From Clostridiales bacterium (GTDB lineage: Bacteria; Bacillota; Clostridia; Saccharofermentanales; Saccharofermentanaceae), in assembly GCA_017612755.1 (NCBI GenBank), contig JAGAFH010000079.1, forward strand, positions 1 to 13,794: a stretch of DNA of 13,794 nt, read 5' to 3'. The notes beneath the pieces are model-generated. The model was given only the letters and a program-made list of their open reading frames with translations, was not told the origin of the DNA and searched no databases. Made by a program: the position numbers and the translations under genes. Positions 6,138-13,106 of the stretch are shown in pieces. Within the stretch, counting starts at the first letter, position 1. Each line of letters begins with the position of its first letter.

Positions 6138-6909
6138 ATCATTAACCGTATCAAGACTCTTTCTCGCACTTACAGTCTGGTTCCTTGTCTACAAATTGAC
6201 AGATCATTTTCTGACCCCGGTCTTATCGGAAAGAATTCCGGAAGTAGTAGTCATGATCATAACATCCATGATCATCCCCTATACCATTTCACTGGGAGCC
6301 TTCTATCTTATTGTCAGAAATATGGAGATAGCAGAGCCCTCCTGCCCTGAAATAAAGCCCGTTCCCGGAAGGCTTCTGAAGCTTTTACTTATCCAGTGCG
6401 GACTTACCATCCCGGTCATGATCCCCATAAATATGATCTATAAACTGTCAGGAAGGGATATGCCCGGTATAACTGCAGATCAGATCCTGGAACACCTGGT
6501 CTTCTATGTGATCCTTCTTCTGGTATTTGCCCCGGTAATGGAGGAGCTGCTGTTCAGAAAGCTTATCCTTGACCGCCTTACGGTGCTGGGAACAGTTCCC
6601 GCCATACTCATATCCGCAGCTTTCTTTGCACTGCCTCATCTTTATTCCCAGGGGCCTGCCCAGATGCTCTATACCTTTGTTCTGGGTATCATGCTGGCAT
6701 ATGTTACCCTGACTTCAAGAAAGCTCTGGCCTGCTATAGTGCTTCACTCCCTTAGTAATATCTACGGGGCATTTATCCCAACCTTCTGGCCTAAGGATAC
6801 ACCGGCCACACTGGCAGTCTATGCCCTTATCTACATTATCCTGATGCCTTTGACTGCAATTATCCTTACAGTCCTTTCACGAAAAGAGATAAAGAAGGTC
6901 TGTGCCTGA
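6121..6909 (+). CDS. CPBP-family intramembrane metalloprotease
   Basis: A 262-residue membrane protein with about seven to eight hydrophobic segments and the three conserved CPBP (Abi/CAAX protease) motifs: EELLFR (141-146), FALPH (169-173, His173) and HSLSN (209-213, His209, Asn213). The motifs are intact, so an active zinc-dependent intramembrane protease is expected. Family members process CAAX proteins in eukaryotes; bacterial ones are tied to bacteriocin maturation or immunity and peptide pheromone processing. It overlaps the DUF3021 gene by 17 nt, with AAAAAGGAG ending 10 nt upstream of the ATG, so all three genes form one operon. A role in producing or clearing a peptide signal, or in cleaving the membrane inhibitor, is inference. 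It ends 5 nt from a convergent gene. Confidence 0.9.
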   Translation: METKNKSLTVSRLFLALTVWFLVYKLTDHFLTPVLSERIPEVVVMIITSMIIPYTISLGAFYLIVRNMEIAEPSCPEIKPVPGRLLKLLLIQCGLTIPVMIPINMIYKLSGRDMPGITADQILEHLVFYVILLLVFAPVMEELLFRKLILDRLTVLGTVPAILISAAFFALPHLYSQGPAQMLYTFVLGIMLAYVTLTSRKLWPAIVLHSLSNIYGAFIPTFWPKDTPATLAVYALIYIILMPLTAIILTVLSRKEIKKVCA

Positions 6910-6914
6910 TATCC

Positions 6915-7508
6915 TTACCACTCAAAGGAATCAACGATACCCTGGGCCACTTCCATGATGCCGTCTTCAGAGGCCTCATCCTCATCCCAGATGCAGGCGG
7001 AGACCATTACATATTCCTCATCTCCTACCAGATACCACTGGACAGTAAGGTTCTCCGATGACTGAAGCTCAAATCTGTAGACGATGATATCATTGGCCGA
7101 TGTAGTTCCCGCGGAAGTGATAGTCACATCCTCAAGTCCCTGGGCCTGGGCCCCCAGGGATGCCAGGATCCCGTCACGGAAATCCTCATGCTCATCTTCT
7201 GAATAATCATTTTCATCATAGAAGACCGCGATATTATTGGGCATCGCCTCATCTTCGTTGCCTTCTACGCAATAGGAGAAATAGTAAGGAGGATCACTGT
7301 GTTCTTCCACTTCCACCCAGTCTTCATTTTCTATGACGTAGGTTCCGAAGTCCTTCTCGTACACGCCTTCTTCTTCGTCTTCTTCCTCTTCTGTCTTCTT
7401 CCTGTCCTTATCCTTATCCCTGTCCCTGCCACGATAAGCAGAGCAGCCCGCAAGTCCCAGGATCAAAGATCCGGCAACAACAAGAGCTATCAGTTTTGTC
7501 TTTTTCAT
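6915..7508 (-). CDS. Putative lipoprotein of unknown function
   Basis: A 197-residue protein with a clear lipoprotein signal: KKTK, a hydrophobic core and lipobox LAGC with Cys22. A strongly charged linker follows (about 27-48), first alternating Arg/Asp/Lys, then a run of Glu/Asp. The rest (about 50-197) is an acidic beta-rich domain that includes VTITSAGTTSANDIIVYRF and ends in a helix and SFEW. That pattern is reminiscent of the DcrB/PsbP-like fold seen in other small lipoproteins, but I cannot assign a family. It should be anchored on the outer face of the membrane. AAGGAG stands 8 nt ahead of the ATG and overlaps the stop of the NUDIX gene 12 nt upstream, so the two are cotranscribed. 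No functional link is obvious. Confidence 0.8.
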   Translation of the reverse strand: MKKTKLIALVVAGSLILGLAGCSAYRGRDRDKDKDRKKTEEEEDEEEGVYEKDFGTYVIENEDWVEVEEHSDPPYYFSYCVEGNEDEAMPNNIAVFYDENDYSEDEHEDFRDGILASLGAQAQGLEDVTITSAGTTSANDIIVYRFELQSSENLTVQWYLVGDEEYVMVSACIWDEDEASEDGIMEVAQGIVDSFEW

Positions 7509-7520
7509 TTTTCCATCTCC

Positions 7521-8105
7521 TTATCTTCTTCTGAGAGATAAAAGCCAGGCCATGATATGTACTGCCTGCTGGAACTCTCCATCTTTGATCATCTTCTCGA
7601 TCTCGTCGGCGGAATAGAGCCCTACATTGAGAAATTCAGTGGTATCCAGATCCTGATCTGACACTTTAACACTGTTACAAGCCCTGTAGATATGGGCATA
7701 ATTGTCTGCTATGGTGGCATTGGAAGGAACCGTTATAAGATGCTGCCATTCATCCGATCTGTAGCCTGTTTCCTCCAGAAGTTCTCTTTTTGCCGCCTCC
7801 AAAGCATCCTCGGCAGCATCAATTTTTCCGTATTCCTTCCCGTCGGCACGCTCGATACCTCCGGCAGGAAATTCATTTGTTACTTCCTTTATACCCTGTC
7901 TGAACTGTCTGACCAGGATATATCTTCCTTCGGTATCAGATGCGACTATGACTACATAATCCCTTCTGCTGTAGGAATAGTATGGTTCGAATACGGATCC
8001 GTCCGGAAATCTGTAGGCGGACTGTCTGAAATCGATCCACTGGTTCTGTATCAGATGTTCTGTCTTTATCTCTTCCCATATAAGGTCTTTATTGTCTTTT
8101 TCCAT
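7521..8105 (-). CDS. NUDIX hydrolase (ADP-ribose pyrophosphatase-like)
   Basis: A 194-residue enzyme with an exact Nudix box, G-x5-E-x7-RE-L-x-EE-x-G-Y, at residues 93-115 (RELLEETGY at its end). These residues bind the metal that activates hydrolysis of nucleoside diphosphate-X compounds. The upstream YVVIVASDTEGRYILVRQFRQG and EFPAGGIE (78-85) are typical of the ADP-ribose/sugar-nucleotide pyrophosphatase branch, with a short insertion between AGG and the box. I chose the ATG at 8105 (MEKDNKDL). A longer frame to 8150 would start upstream of the -10 at 8136-8131, so it cannot be the start from that promoter. AGGAG is 11 nt ahead of the ATG. The lipoprotein gene follows 12 nt downstream. Substrate is not determined. 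Confidence 0.9.
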   Translation of the reverse strand: MEKDNKDLIWEEIKTEHLIQNQWIDFRQSAYRFPDGSVFEPYYSYSRRDYVVIVASDTEGRYILVRQFRQGIKEVTNEFPAGGIERADGKEYGKIDAAEDALEAAKRELLEETGYRSDEWQHLITVPSNATIADNYAHIYRACNSVKVSDQDLDTTEFLNVGLYSADEIEKMIKDGEFQQAVHIMAWLLSLRRR

Positions 8106-8130
8106 CAAAAACCACTCTCCTGACCCTGAA

Positions 8131-8160
8131 ATTATACCATTTGGAGCCATCTTAACCCAA
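8131..8160 (-). promoter_or_regulatory. Promoter of the NUDIX-lipoprotein operon
   Basis: On the minus strand, TTGGGT (8160-8155) and a perfect TATAAT (8136-8131) are 18 bp apart. The -35 lies between two of the ATCTTAA repeats described separately. Confidence 0.6.
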
Positions 8161-8188
8161 TCTTAATAAATTCAGACGATTATCTTAA
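8149..8188. repeat. Three helically phased ATCTTAA direct repeats
   Basis: ATCTTAA occurs at 8149-8155, 8160-8166 and 8182-8188, so starts are 11 and 22 bp apart, one and two helical turns. Tandem 7-mers with 11-bp spacing are the usual layout of sites for OmpR/PhoB-type response regulators. They lie in the divergent region between the NUDIX operon and the gene at 8262 and flank the NUDIX -35. Confidence 0.55.
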
Positions 8189-8261
8189 ACATCGGTTAGA
8201 ACCATATTAATACTGTCCTGATAAGATGGGACCATAAGATCGAGCAAAGGAGATCGGGACA

Positions 8262-8831
8262 ATGAAAAACATGATGAATAAGGCGATGTACAAAAACGTA
8301 AACGGATATAAGATGACAAATCTTCAGAAAGCAGCCGTCCTTGAGGCAGATTTCTCAGAAAGAATGGATGTCACAGGAGATAAGAAAGCTATTACAGAAA
8401 GATGCGATGAGATCATCAGCAGGGGCGGCCTGGTATATGCATACAGAAACACAAAGACAAAGCTCATCGAAGCCCTCTTCATGGTAGAAGATAATAACTG
8501 CTCCGAATTCCACATTAAGGAAGACCTGAGAGATGAAGACTTCGAAACAATGTGTGAGAATATCTGCTACTTAATGGCCAAGGAAACAACAGAGGAAGAC
8601 AGCAGACCCGTCTTCCTCGGCAGGGAGATCCCTGAACTCATCAAAGATGTAAACCTTGTGGGCATCCTTGGCGGAGTTGCTGCAGGCATCCCTCTGGGTA
8701 TCATGCTGGCAGTATCCTCCGGAAGCTTATTCGGACTTGCCATCGGACTTATGTTCACTTTAAATATCGGTCTTTGCTTCGGCACATGCTATACATGGAA
8801 CACGTCAGAAGCATTGAGCGCCCTGGTCTGA
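8262..8831 (+). CDS. Unrecognised protein with two C-terminal transmembrane segments
   Basis: A 189-residue protein that I do not recognise. Residues 1-130 are soluble, mixed-charge and acidic in the middle (DLRDEDFETMCENICYLMAKETTEED). Two Gly-rich hydrophobic segments follow (about 131-151 and 155-177) with GxxxG-type spacing (GILGGVAAGIPLGIMLA; GLAIGLMFTLNIGLCFG), and a short tail. It should be a membrane-anchored cytoplasmic protein with closely packed helices. The ATG at 8262 has AAAGGAG 9 nt upstream; Met4, Met5 and Met9 are alternative starts. Its promoter may be TTAAAC (8185-8190) and TAATAC (8208-8213), next to the ATCTTAA repeats. It is monocistronic and its stop directly abuts the stop of the convergent flavodoxin gene. 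Confidence 0.75.
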   Translation: MKNMMNKAMYKNVNGYKMTNLQKAAVLEADFSERMDVTGDKKAITERCDEIISRGGLVYAYRNTKTKLIEALFMVEDNNCSEFHIKEDLRDEDFETMCENICYLMAKETTEEDSRPVFLGREIPELIKDVNLVGILGGVAAGIPLGIMLAVSSGSLFGLAIGLMFTLNIGLCFGTCYTWNTSEALSALV

Positions 8832-9311
8832 TCAGACCCACTCTTCAGCCCAGTCCTTAAGTTCGGAAGAAGACACCCTCCTGTCAAATCTCTTCCCCGG
8901 AACGACCCTGGCACCCGGTGCAACGTCCTGGATAGTCTTCCAGGAATCACCGATGCCGCTCATGCCGGATGTTGCAAAAGGTACTATTATCTTTCCTTCC
9001 ATATCACAAGACTCGATGAACGTGTCGATAATGGAAGGCTCCCTATACCACCATACCGGAAACCCTACAAAGATCACCCCATAATCTGTAACATCCGGAG
9101 CAGCTGCCGCCATTTCAGGACGGCAGCTTTTGTCGTTCATCTCAATGGAACTTCTGCTGGAACTGTCTCTCCAGTTAAGATCTGCAAAAGTATAAGGAAC
9201 CTTGGGTTCGATCTCAAAGATATCTGCTCCGATGGCCTCAGCCAGAAGGGTAGCAACCCCCTTGGTCACCTTTCTGTCACTTGCGCTGAAATATGCTACT
9301 AAAGCCTTCAT
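8832..9311 (-). CDS. Flavodoxin
   Basis: A 159-residue flavodoxin-fold protein that should bind FMN and carry electrons in the cytoplasm. It starts MKALVAYFSASDRKVTKGVA, where residues 8-14 form the FMN-phosphate loop. It continues with LLAEAIGADIFEIEPKVPYTFADLNW (22-47), the RSSIEMNDKSCRPEMA stretch (53-68) typical of Flavodoxin_4 proteins, FVGFPVWWYREP (81-92) with the aromatic flavin contacts, and FATSGMSGIGDS (112-123). The phosphate loop lacks the usual Thr (SASDRKV instead of S-x-T-G-x-T). The ATG at 9311 has AGGAGG seven bases upstream; the frame extends to 9329 but that would include the ribosome site. A TATAAT on the minus strand at 9348-9343 may be its own promoter. Confidence 0.9.
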   Translation of the reverse strand: MKALVAYFSASDRKVTKGVATLLAEAIGADIFEIEPKVPYTFADLNWRDSSSRSSIEMNDKSCRPEMAAAAPDVTDYGVIFVGFPVWWYREPSIIDTFIESCDMEGKIIVPFATSGMSGIGDSWKTIQDVAPGARVVPGKRFDRRVSSSELKDWAEEWV

Positions 9312-9382
9312 ACCGGTCCCTCCTGTCATCTTTTATGTTTTAATTATAAATCTTTGACAGGTTCAAGAGGATGAATATCCTG

Positions 9383-10042
9383 TTAATTGTCTTCATGAAA
9401 CAGGCTCTTGATGTCAGAAAGGCAGTCCAGTCTTGCATAGAGCATCTTTGAAAGCTCCTCATCCGGTTCTGTCAGATCCGGGATCATGACAGCCTTAAGA
9501 CCCGCCCTGTAAGCGCTCATTATGCCGTTAGGTGAATCTTCCACCGCTACTGTCTCTTCCGGTCTTGTTCCTATCTTCCTGCAGGCTTCGGCATAAATGT
9601 CGGGAGCGGGCTTTCCGAACTTTACCATATCCGCACAGGCGATCTTGTCGAAACAGTCAGAAAGACCGATCCTCTCAAGATAGCTGACCGTTCTCTCCAT
9701 ATCATTGGAGGTGGCTATGGCTGTGATGATCCCTTTTTCCCTGAGCCATTTAAGGATCTCCACTGCTCCGGGCTTAAGGGGTATACCGTCCTTAAGAGCT
9801 TCTGCCACCAGCTTTTTCCTGTATTCCCTGACTGTAGGATAATCAAAACCGTCACCGTACCACTCCCTGAACTTTTGGGGAGCGTAAGGTCTTCCCAGGG
9901 ATCTGAGCTGCAGGGCGATGTCGTCAGGGCAATCCCATCCGAAGTGGCGGAGAGCTTTGGGCCAGGCCTTCAGATAGACCTTCTCCGTATCGGTCAGAGT
10001 GCCGTCCAGATCAAATACTACTGCTTTTATTTCCGTTTTCAT
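9383..10042 (-). CDS. HAD-superfamily hydrolase, beta-phosphoglucomutase-like
   Basis: A 219-residue HAD protein with all four motifs: DLDGTLTDTE (nucleophile Asp11, acid/base Asp13), ATSN (110-113), KFGKPAPD (Lys144) and VEDSPNG (Glu168, Asp169). A four-helix cap is inserted at about 18-90, as in the phosphatase/beta-phosphoglucomutase subfamily I. Substrate cannot be read from sequence; sugar phosphates or nucleotides are typical. The only initiator that fits is the ATG at 10042. Its ribosome site is poor (AGGA adjacent to the ATG), and a possible -10 TATCAT (10054-10049) ends only 6 nt before it, so the transcript may be leaderless. The gene is divergent from tetR, and the flavodoxin gene follows 71 nt downstream. 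Confidence 0.92.
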   Translation of the reverse strand: MKTEIKAVVFDLDGTLTDTEKVYLKAWPKALRHFGWDCPDDIALQLRSLGRPYAPQKFREWYGDGFDYPTVREYRKKLVAEALKDGIPLKPGAVEILKWLREKGIITAIATSNDMERTVSYLERIGLSDCFDKIACADMVKFGKPAPDIYAEACRKIGTRPEETVAVEDSPNGIMSAYRAGLKAVMIPDLTEPDEELSKMLYARLDCLSDIKSLFHEDN

Positions 10043-10074
10043 TCCTATATGATACCACGATTTAGCCCTGCCTC

Positions 10075-10103
10075 TTGAAGATTATCGTTCTACGTGTTAT
10101 CAT
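10075..10103 (+). promoter_or_regulatory. Promoter of the tetR-PEP-utiliser operon
   Basis: TTGAAG (10075-10080) and TATCAT (10098-10103) are exactly 17 bp apart, with a start expected near 10110, inside the palindromic operator. Confidence 0.65.
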
Positions 10104-10106
10104 CAA

Positions 10107-10124
10107 AATTGAACGCGTTCAATT
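10107..10124. promoter_or_regulatory. 18-bp perfect palindromic operator for the TetR regulator
   Basis: AATTGAACGCGTTCAATT is a perfect 18-bp palindrome at the predicted start site, ending 12 nt before the tetR ATG. Its position directly ahead of a TetR gene strongly suggests autorepression, and control of the PEP-utilising enzyme behind it. Confidence 0.85.
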
Positions 10125-10136
10125 ACGAGGTGGATC

Positions 10137-10712
10137 ATGAACAAAGACGAAAAGCTCCAGCTTACGAAAGACAAGCTCCTTGAAGCGACATTACAGCTTA
10201 TGGAGAAGATGGAAGACCCCCTTCAGGTAACATCCAGGGAGATCGCCGATAAGGCAGGGACAAAGCCCTCCATGATAAACTACTGCTTCGGATCAAGAGA
10301 GAACCTGATCTACAGCGTCTTCATGAAGGAATACCTCGGATTTTTAAACGAGAAAAAGATACAGGAACTGATAAGTTCGGATATATCTCCCAAGGAACTT
10401 CTGAAAGAGATCCATTTTCTGGTGGCCTCCTGTCTTGTGGAGAACTACAAGTTTACAAAAGCCATAACGGGATACGTCCTCTTTAAGAGGGATCTGGGTA
10501 AGGAGTCCTTCAGCTTTCCCTATGTCATGAAACATTTTGACGGAAGAAAGACCGAAGAAGAATGTAAGCTGATAGCCTACGAACTATCCACCATGATGCA
10601 GATAATCATCTACAGAAAAGATGACATTAAAAATGACTTTGGAATAGATCTGGACGATCCCGCAGAGCTCAGAAGATTTGTGGATATGAGAGTCGATCTT
10701 CTTATGGATTAA
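10137..10712 (+). CDS. TetR/AcrR-family transcriptional regulator
   Basis: A 191-residue regulator. The N-terminal 60 residues form the TetR DNA-binding domain: helix 1 DKLLEATLQLMEKM (12-25), then the helix-turn-helix VTSREIADKAGTKPSMINYCFGSRENLIYSV (31-61), whose NYCFGSRENL is the usual 'YYHFGSKEDL' end of the motif. The C-terminal part (62-191) is all-helical and specific to the family member, with three clustered aromatic segments that could form the ligand pocket. GAGGTGG stands about 4 nt before the ATG. The next gene starts 9 nt after the stop, so the two form an operon, and the 18-bp palindrome at the promoter is the likely operator. The ligand is unknown; it may be a substrate of the downstream enzyme. 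Confidence 0.92.
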   Translation: MNKDEKLQLTKDKLLEATLQLMEKMEDPLQVTSREIADKAGTKPSMINYCFGSRENLIYSVFMKEYLGFLNEKKIQELISSDISPKELLKEIHFLVASCLVENYKFTKAITGYVLFKRDLGKESFSFPYVMKHFDGRKTEEECKLIAYELSTMMQIIIYRKDDIKNDFGIDLDDPAELRRFVDMRVDLLMD

Positions 10713-10721
10713 GGTACTGAT

Positions 10722-13046
10722 ATGAGGTATGTTTTCCCTTTAAAGGATATTCCTTCAGACAGGCTCTCCTTTGCCGGCGGTAAGGCAAAGTCCCTGTCTC
10801 ATATGATGAACAATACTAAACTCCACATCCCGGAAGGGTATGTGATACTTGCCGATGCCTTCGAAAACGGAAAGCTCCGTTCTGACGCTGCCGAAGAGAT
10901 AGTGGCGGTCTCTATGTCCCTCAACGGAAGATATACTTATGCGGTCCGTTCCTCTGCCGTTAACGAAGACGGGGACAAAGCCTCTTTTGCAGGACAGTAC
11001 GAAACCATTACCGATGTGGCTGCCGATGATGTTATAGATGCAGTAAAGCATGTGGCAGACTCCATCGGAAGCGCCCGGGTAAAAGGATATGAAGAAAGCT
11101 TCTCCCGGGAGGATATGGGTATCGGCATCGTAATCCAGAGATTTGTAAGACCTCAGTTTGCAGGCGTTATATTCACCTCCGACGCCATCACCGGAAAAGA
11201 TGAAAAGATCATCGGAAATTACGTTAAAGGCGAAGGCGAACAGCTTGTTTCCGGATCATCTAACGCGGAGATATTTACCATAAATGCCATAAAAGGGACT
11301 TATGAGGGAAACCCTGAACTTAAAAGTTTCGGCAGGAAGCTTTGGAAAGCTTCCCTTTCCATCCGTCATCTCTATGGCATGCCCATGGATATCGAGTGGG
11401 CCGTCTCGGACGGAAAGCTCTATATCCTTCAGGCCCGCCCCATAACCACCCTTCAAAGGCTCGATATGGACAGCTATGACATAAACGGAACAAGATCCGG
11501 ATATAAGCTCCTGACCAGGACAAATGTAGGCGAGATCTTTATGAAGCCCGTCTCCCCCATGACCTTCAGCGTACTGGAGATGATCAACGGCTTTCTTGCT
11601 CTTCCCGACTGGCTCGACAATATCTGCGGCCAGCCCTATATGAACATCTCCGTTATGTGTTCCGCCTTTGTGGCTTTCGGAAAGTCCGAAGAAAAAGCCT
11701 TTGATGCCATAAAGGATCTGGTAGGCAATATCCCGGAAGGGACTTCCGTCCCCATTTCCCCCTTTGATAAAAAGGGTTTTATGAAGCAGATGAAGACTCT
11801 CTTCTTCCCCAAGGAAAAGACTAAGCTTACCAAAAAAGAAAAACTGGAAATGGTGAGGGATATGCCGGATCTTTGCAGAAGGACTATCGAAGAGATCCAT
11901 AAGATAGAAGATAACGGACATCTTCTTGCCCTGTGGGAGAACAGGCTGATCCCCGATATAAAGAACTGCTTTGCCTCCATACTGGGAACATGCGGTACAT
12001 CCATGGTGCCCCTGTTCAGTTCCCGCAATAAGATCACGAAGATCGCCGGAAGCGATATGGCCAACAGGCTCCTGGGAGGATCATTGGGAGTCATCGACTG
12101 CATGAAGCCCCTCCTTCTTCTGGAGGATGTTATCGAAGGCAGGATCACCAAAGAAGAATATATAAGATCCTGTGGACAAAGATCGGTCAACGAGATGGAG
12201 CTTATGGCTCCCCGTCCCTATGAGGATCCCGCCTTCCCCGACAGTGTTATCGAAGAGCACAAAAATAGCGGCACTGACCTTCACAAAATGCTGGAAAAAC
12301 AGCAGGGTCTTTTCGATGAAGCCCTGGCTGAATTTAAGTCCCTCTATCCTTCAAAGAGCAGATGGATAGACAAGGAGATATCAAGGTTCGCCCACGCCAA
12401 CAGTTTCCGGGAGGATATAAGGAGCAAGGGCGTATGGCTCTTTTCCGCCTTCAGGGAGTTTATCCTTCAGGCAGGAAAGATAAACTGTCTGGGAGACGAC
12501 ATATTCTTCCTTACCTTTAATGAACTCTTCGACCTTCTTAATGGAAACACTTCCTCCACGGGCTTTATCCCTGAACGGAAGAAGACTTATGACAAATATC
12601 TTGAATATCCTTCTTTCCCCAATCTCATCCTGGGAAGGTTCGATCCTGACGAATGGACCGGAGATCCGGCCCGCCGGAGCGACTGTTATATTGCCGATAT
12701 GGAGACAAAGGATACTGATCTGTCTTTCGATGTAAACGGATTTCCCGGAGCGGCCGGGATCGTAACCGGAAAGGTCAGGGTGATCACTTCTCCTGATGAT
12801 ATAGATCAACTGGAAAAAGGCGACATCCTTGTCACTGTTGCTACAAATATCGGCTGGACACTGGCCTTCCCCAAGGTCTCCGCCATCATCACCGATATAG
12901 GAGCCCCCCTGTCCCACGCAGCCATCGTGGCAAGGGAATTCGGGATTCCGGCTGTAGTAGGGTGCGGAAATGCAACCACTGTCCTTAAGACCGGAGACGT
13001 GATCGAAGTAGACGGATCAAAGGGAACTGTTACGAAGCTGGGTTAA
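10722..13046 (+). CDS. PEP/pyruvate-binding phosphotransferase, rifampin phosphotransferase-like
   Basis: A 774-residue enzyme with two recognisable ends. Residues 1-245 are a PPDK-type ATP-grasp domain: FAGGKAKSL (17-25), AVRSSAVNEDG (74-84), FAGQYET (89-95), IVIQRFVRPQFAGVIFTSD (136-154) and LQARPIT (236-242). Residues 673-770 are the mobile phosphohistidine domain: AAGIVTGKVRV, then TDIGAPLSHAAIVARE with catalytic His732 and IPAVVGCGNAT. The PEP-binding TIM barrel found at the C-terminus of PEP synthase and PPDK is absent, so this is not a central-metabolism enzyme. The ATP-grasp, substrate domain, His domain order is that of rifampin phosphotransferase (Rph). The middle (about 250-670) should bind the acceptor; I cannot tell if it is rifampin. 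AAGG stands 7 nt before the ATG. It is cotranscribed with tetR. Confidence 0.87.
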   Translation: MRYVFPLKDIPSDRLSFAGGKAKSLSHMMNNTKLHIPEGYVILADAFENGKLRSDAAEEIVAVSMSLNGRYTYAVRSSAVNEDGDKASFAGQYETITDVAADDVIDAVKHVADSIGSARVKGYEESFSREDMGIGIVIQRFVRPQFAGVIFTSDAITGKDEKIIGNYVKGEGEQLVSGSSNAEIFTINAIKGTYEGNPELKSFGRKLWKASLSIRHLYGMPMDIEWAVSDGKLYILQARPITTLQRLDMDSYDINGTRSGYKLLTRTNVGEIFMKPVSPMTFSVLEMINGFLALPDWLDNICGQPYMNISVMCSAFVAFGKSEEKAFDAIKDLVGNIPEGTSVPISPFDKKGFMKQMKTLFFPKEKTKLTKKEKLEMVRDMPDLCRRTIEEIHKIEDNGHLLALWENRLIPDIKNCFASILGTCGTSMVPLFSSRNKITKIAGSDMANRLLGGSLGVIDCMKPLLLLEDVIEGRITKEEYIRSCGQRSVNEMELMAPRPYEDPAFPDSVIEEHKNSGTDLHKMLEKQQGLFDEALAEFKSLYPSKSRWIDKEISRFAHANSFREDIRSKGVWLFSAFREFILQAGKINCLGDDIFFLTFNELFDLLNGNTSSTGFIPERKKTYDKYLEYPSFPNLILGRFDPDEWTGDPARRSDCYIADMETKDTDLSFDVNGFPGAAGIVTGKVRVITSPDDIDQLEKGDILVTVATNIGWTLAFPKVSAIITDIGAPLSHAAIVAREFGIPAVVGCGNATTVLKTGDVIEVDGSKGTVTKLG

Positions 13047-13067
13047 TCTGCTTTTTTCTCTCCTGTG

Positions 13068-13076
13068 TGATATCAT
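13068..13076 (+). promoter_or_regulatory. Possible extended -10 promoter of the right-edge gene
   Basis: TGATATCAT has the TG-n-TATCAT form, 31 nt before the ATG. No clear -35 is seen. It suggests transcription separate from the PEP-utiliser gene, which ends at 13046. Confidence 0.4.
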
Positions 13077-13106
13077 TTACGTGTAAAGAACAGGGGGAGC
13101 TCATAT

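Noticed and set aside
9354..9382. TTGACA with TATCCT 16 bp downstream on the plus strand, and AGGAT-4-ATCCT hairpin at 9368-9381
   Set aside because: The promoter-like pair points into the tail of an opposite-strand gene; the hairpin is short and has no T-run.
11256..12917. Long minus-strand open frames opposite the PEP-utiliser gene (221, 184 and 178 codons)
   Set aside because: Antisense shadows of a well-supported gene; no ribosome sites and no recognisable domains.
13035..13057. AAGC-11-GCTT plus T6 after the PEP-utiliser gene
   Set aside because: Only four pairs and a long loop; not a convincing terminator though the T-run is notable.
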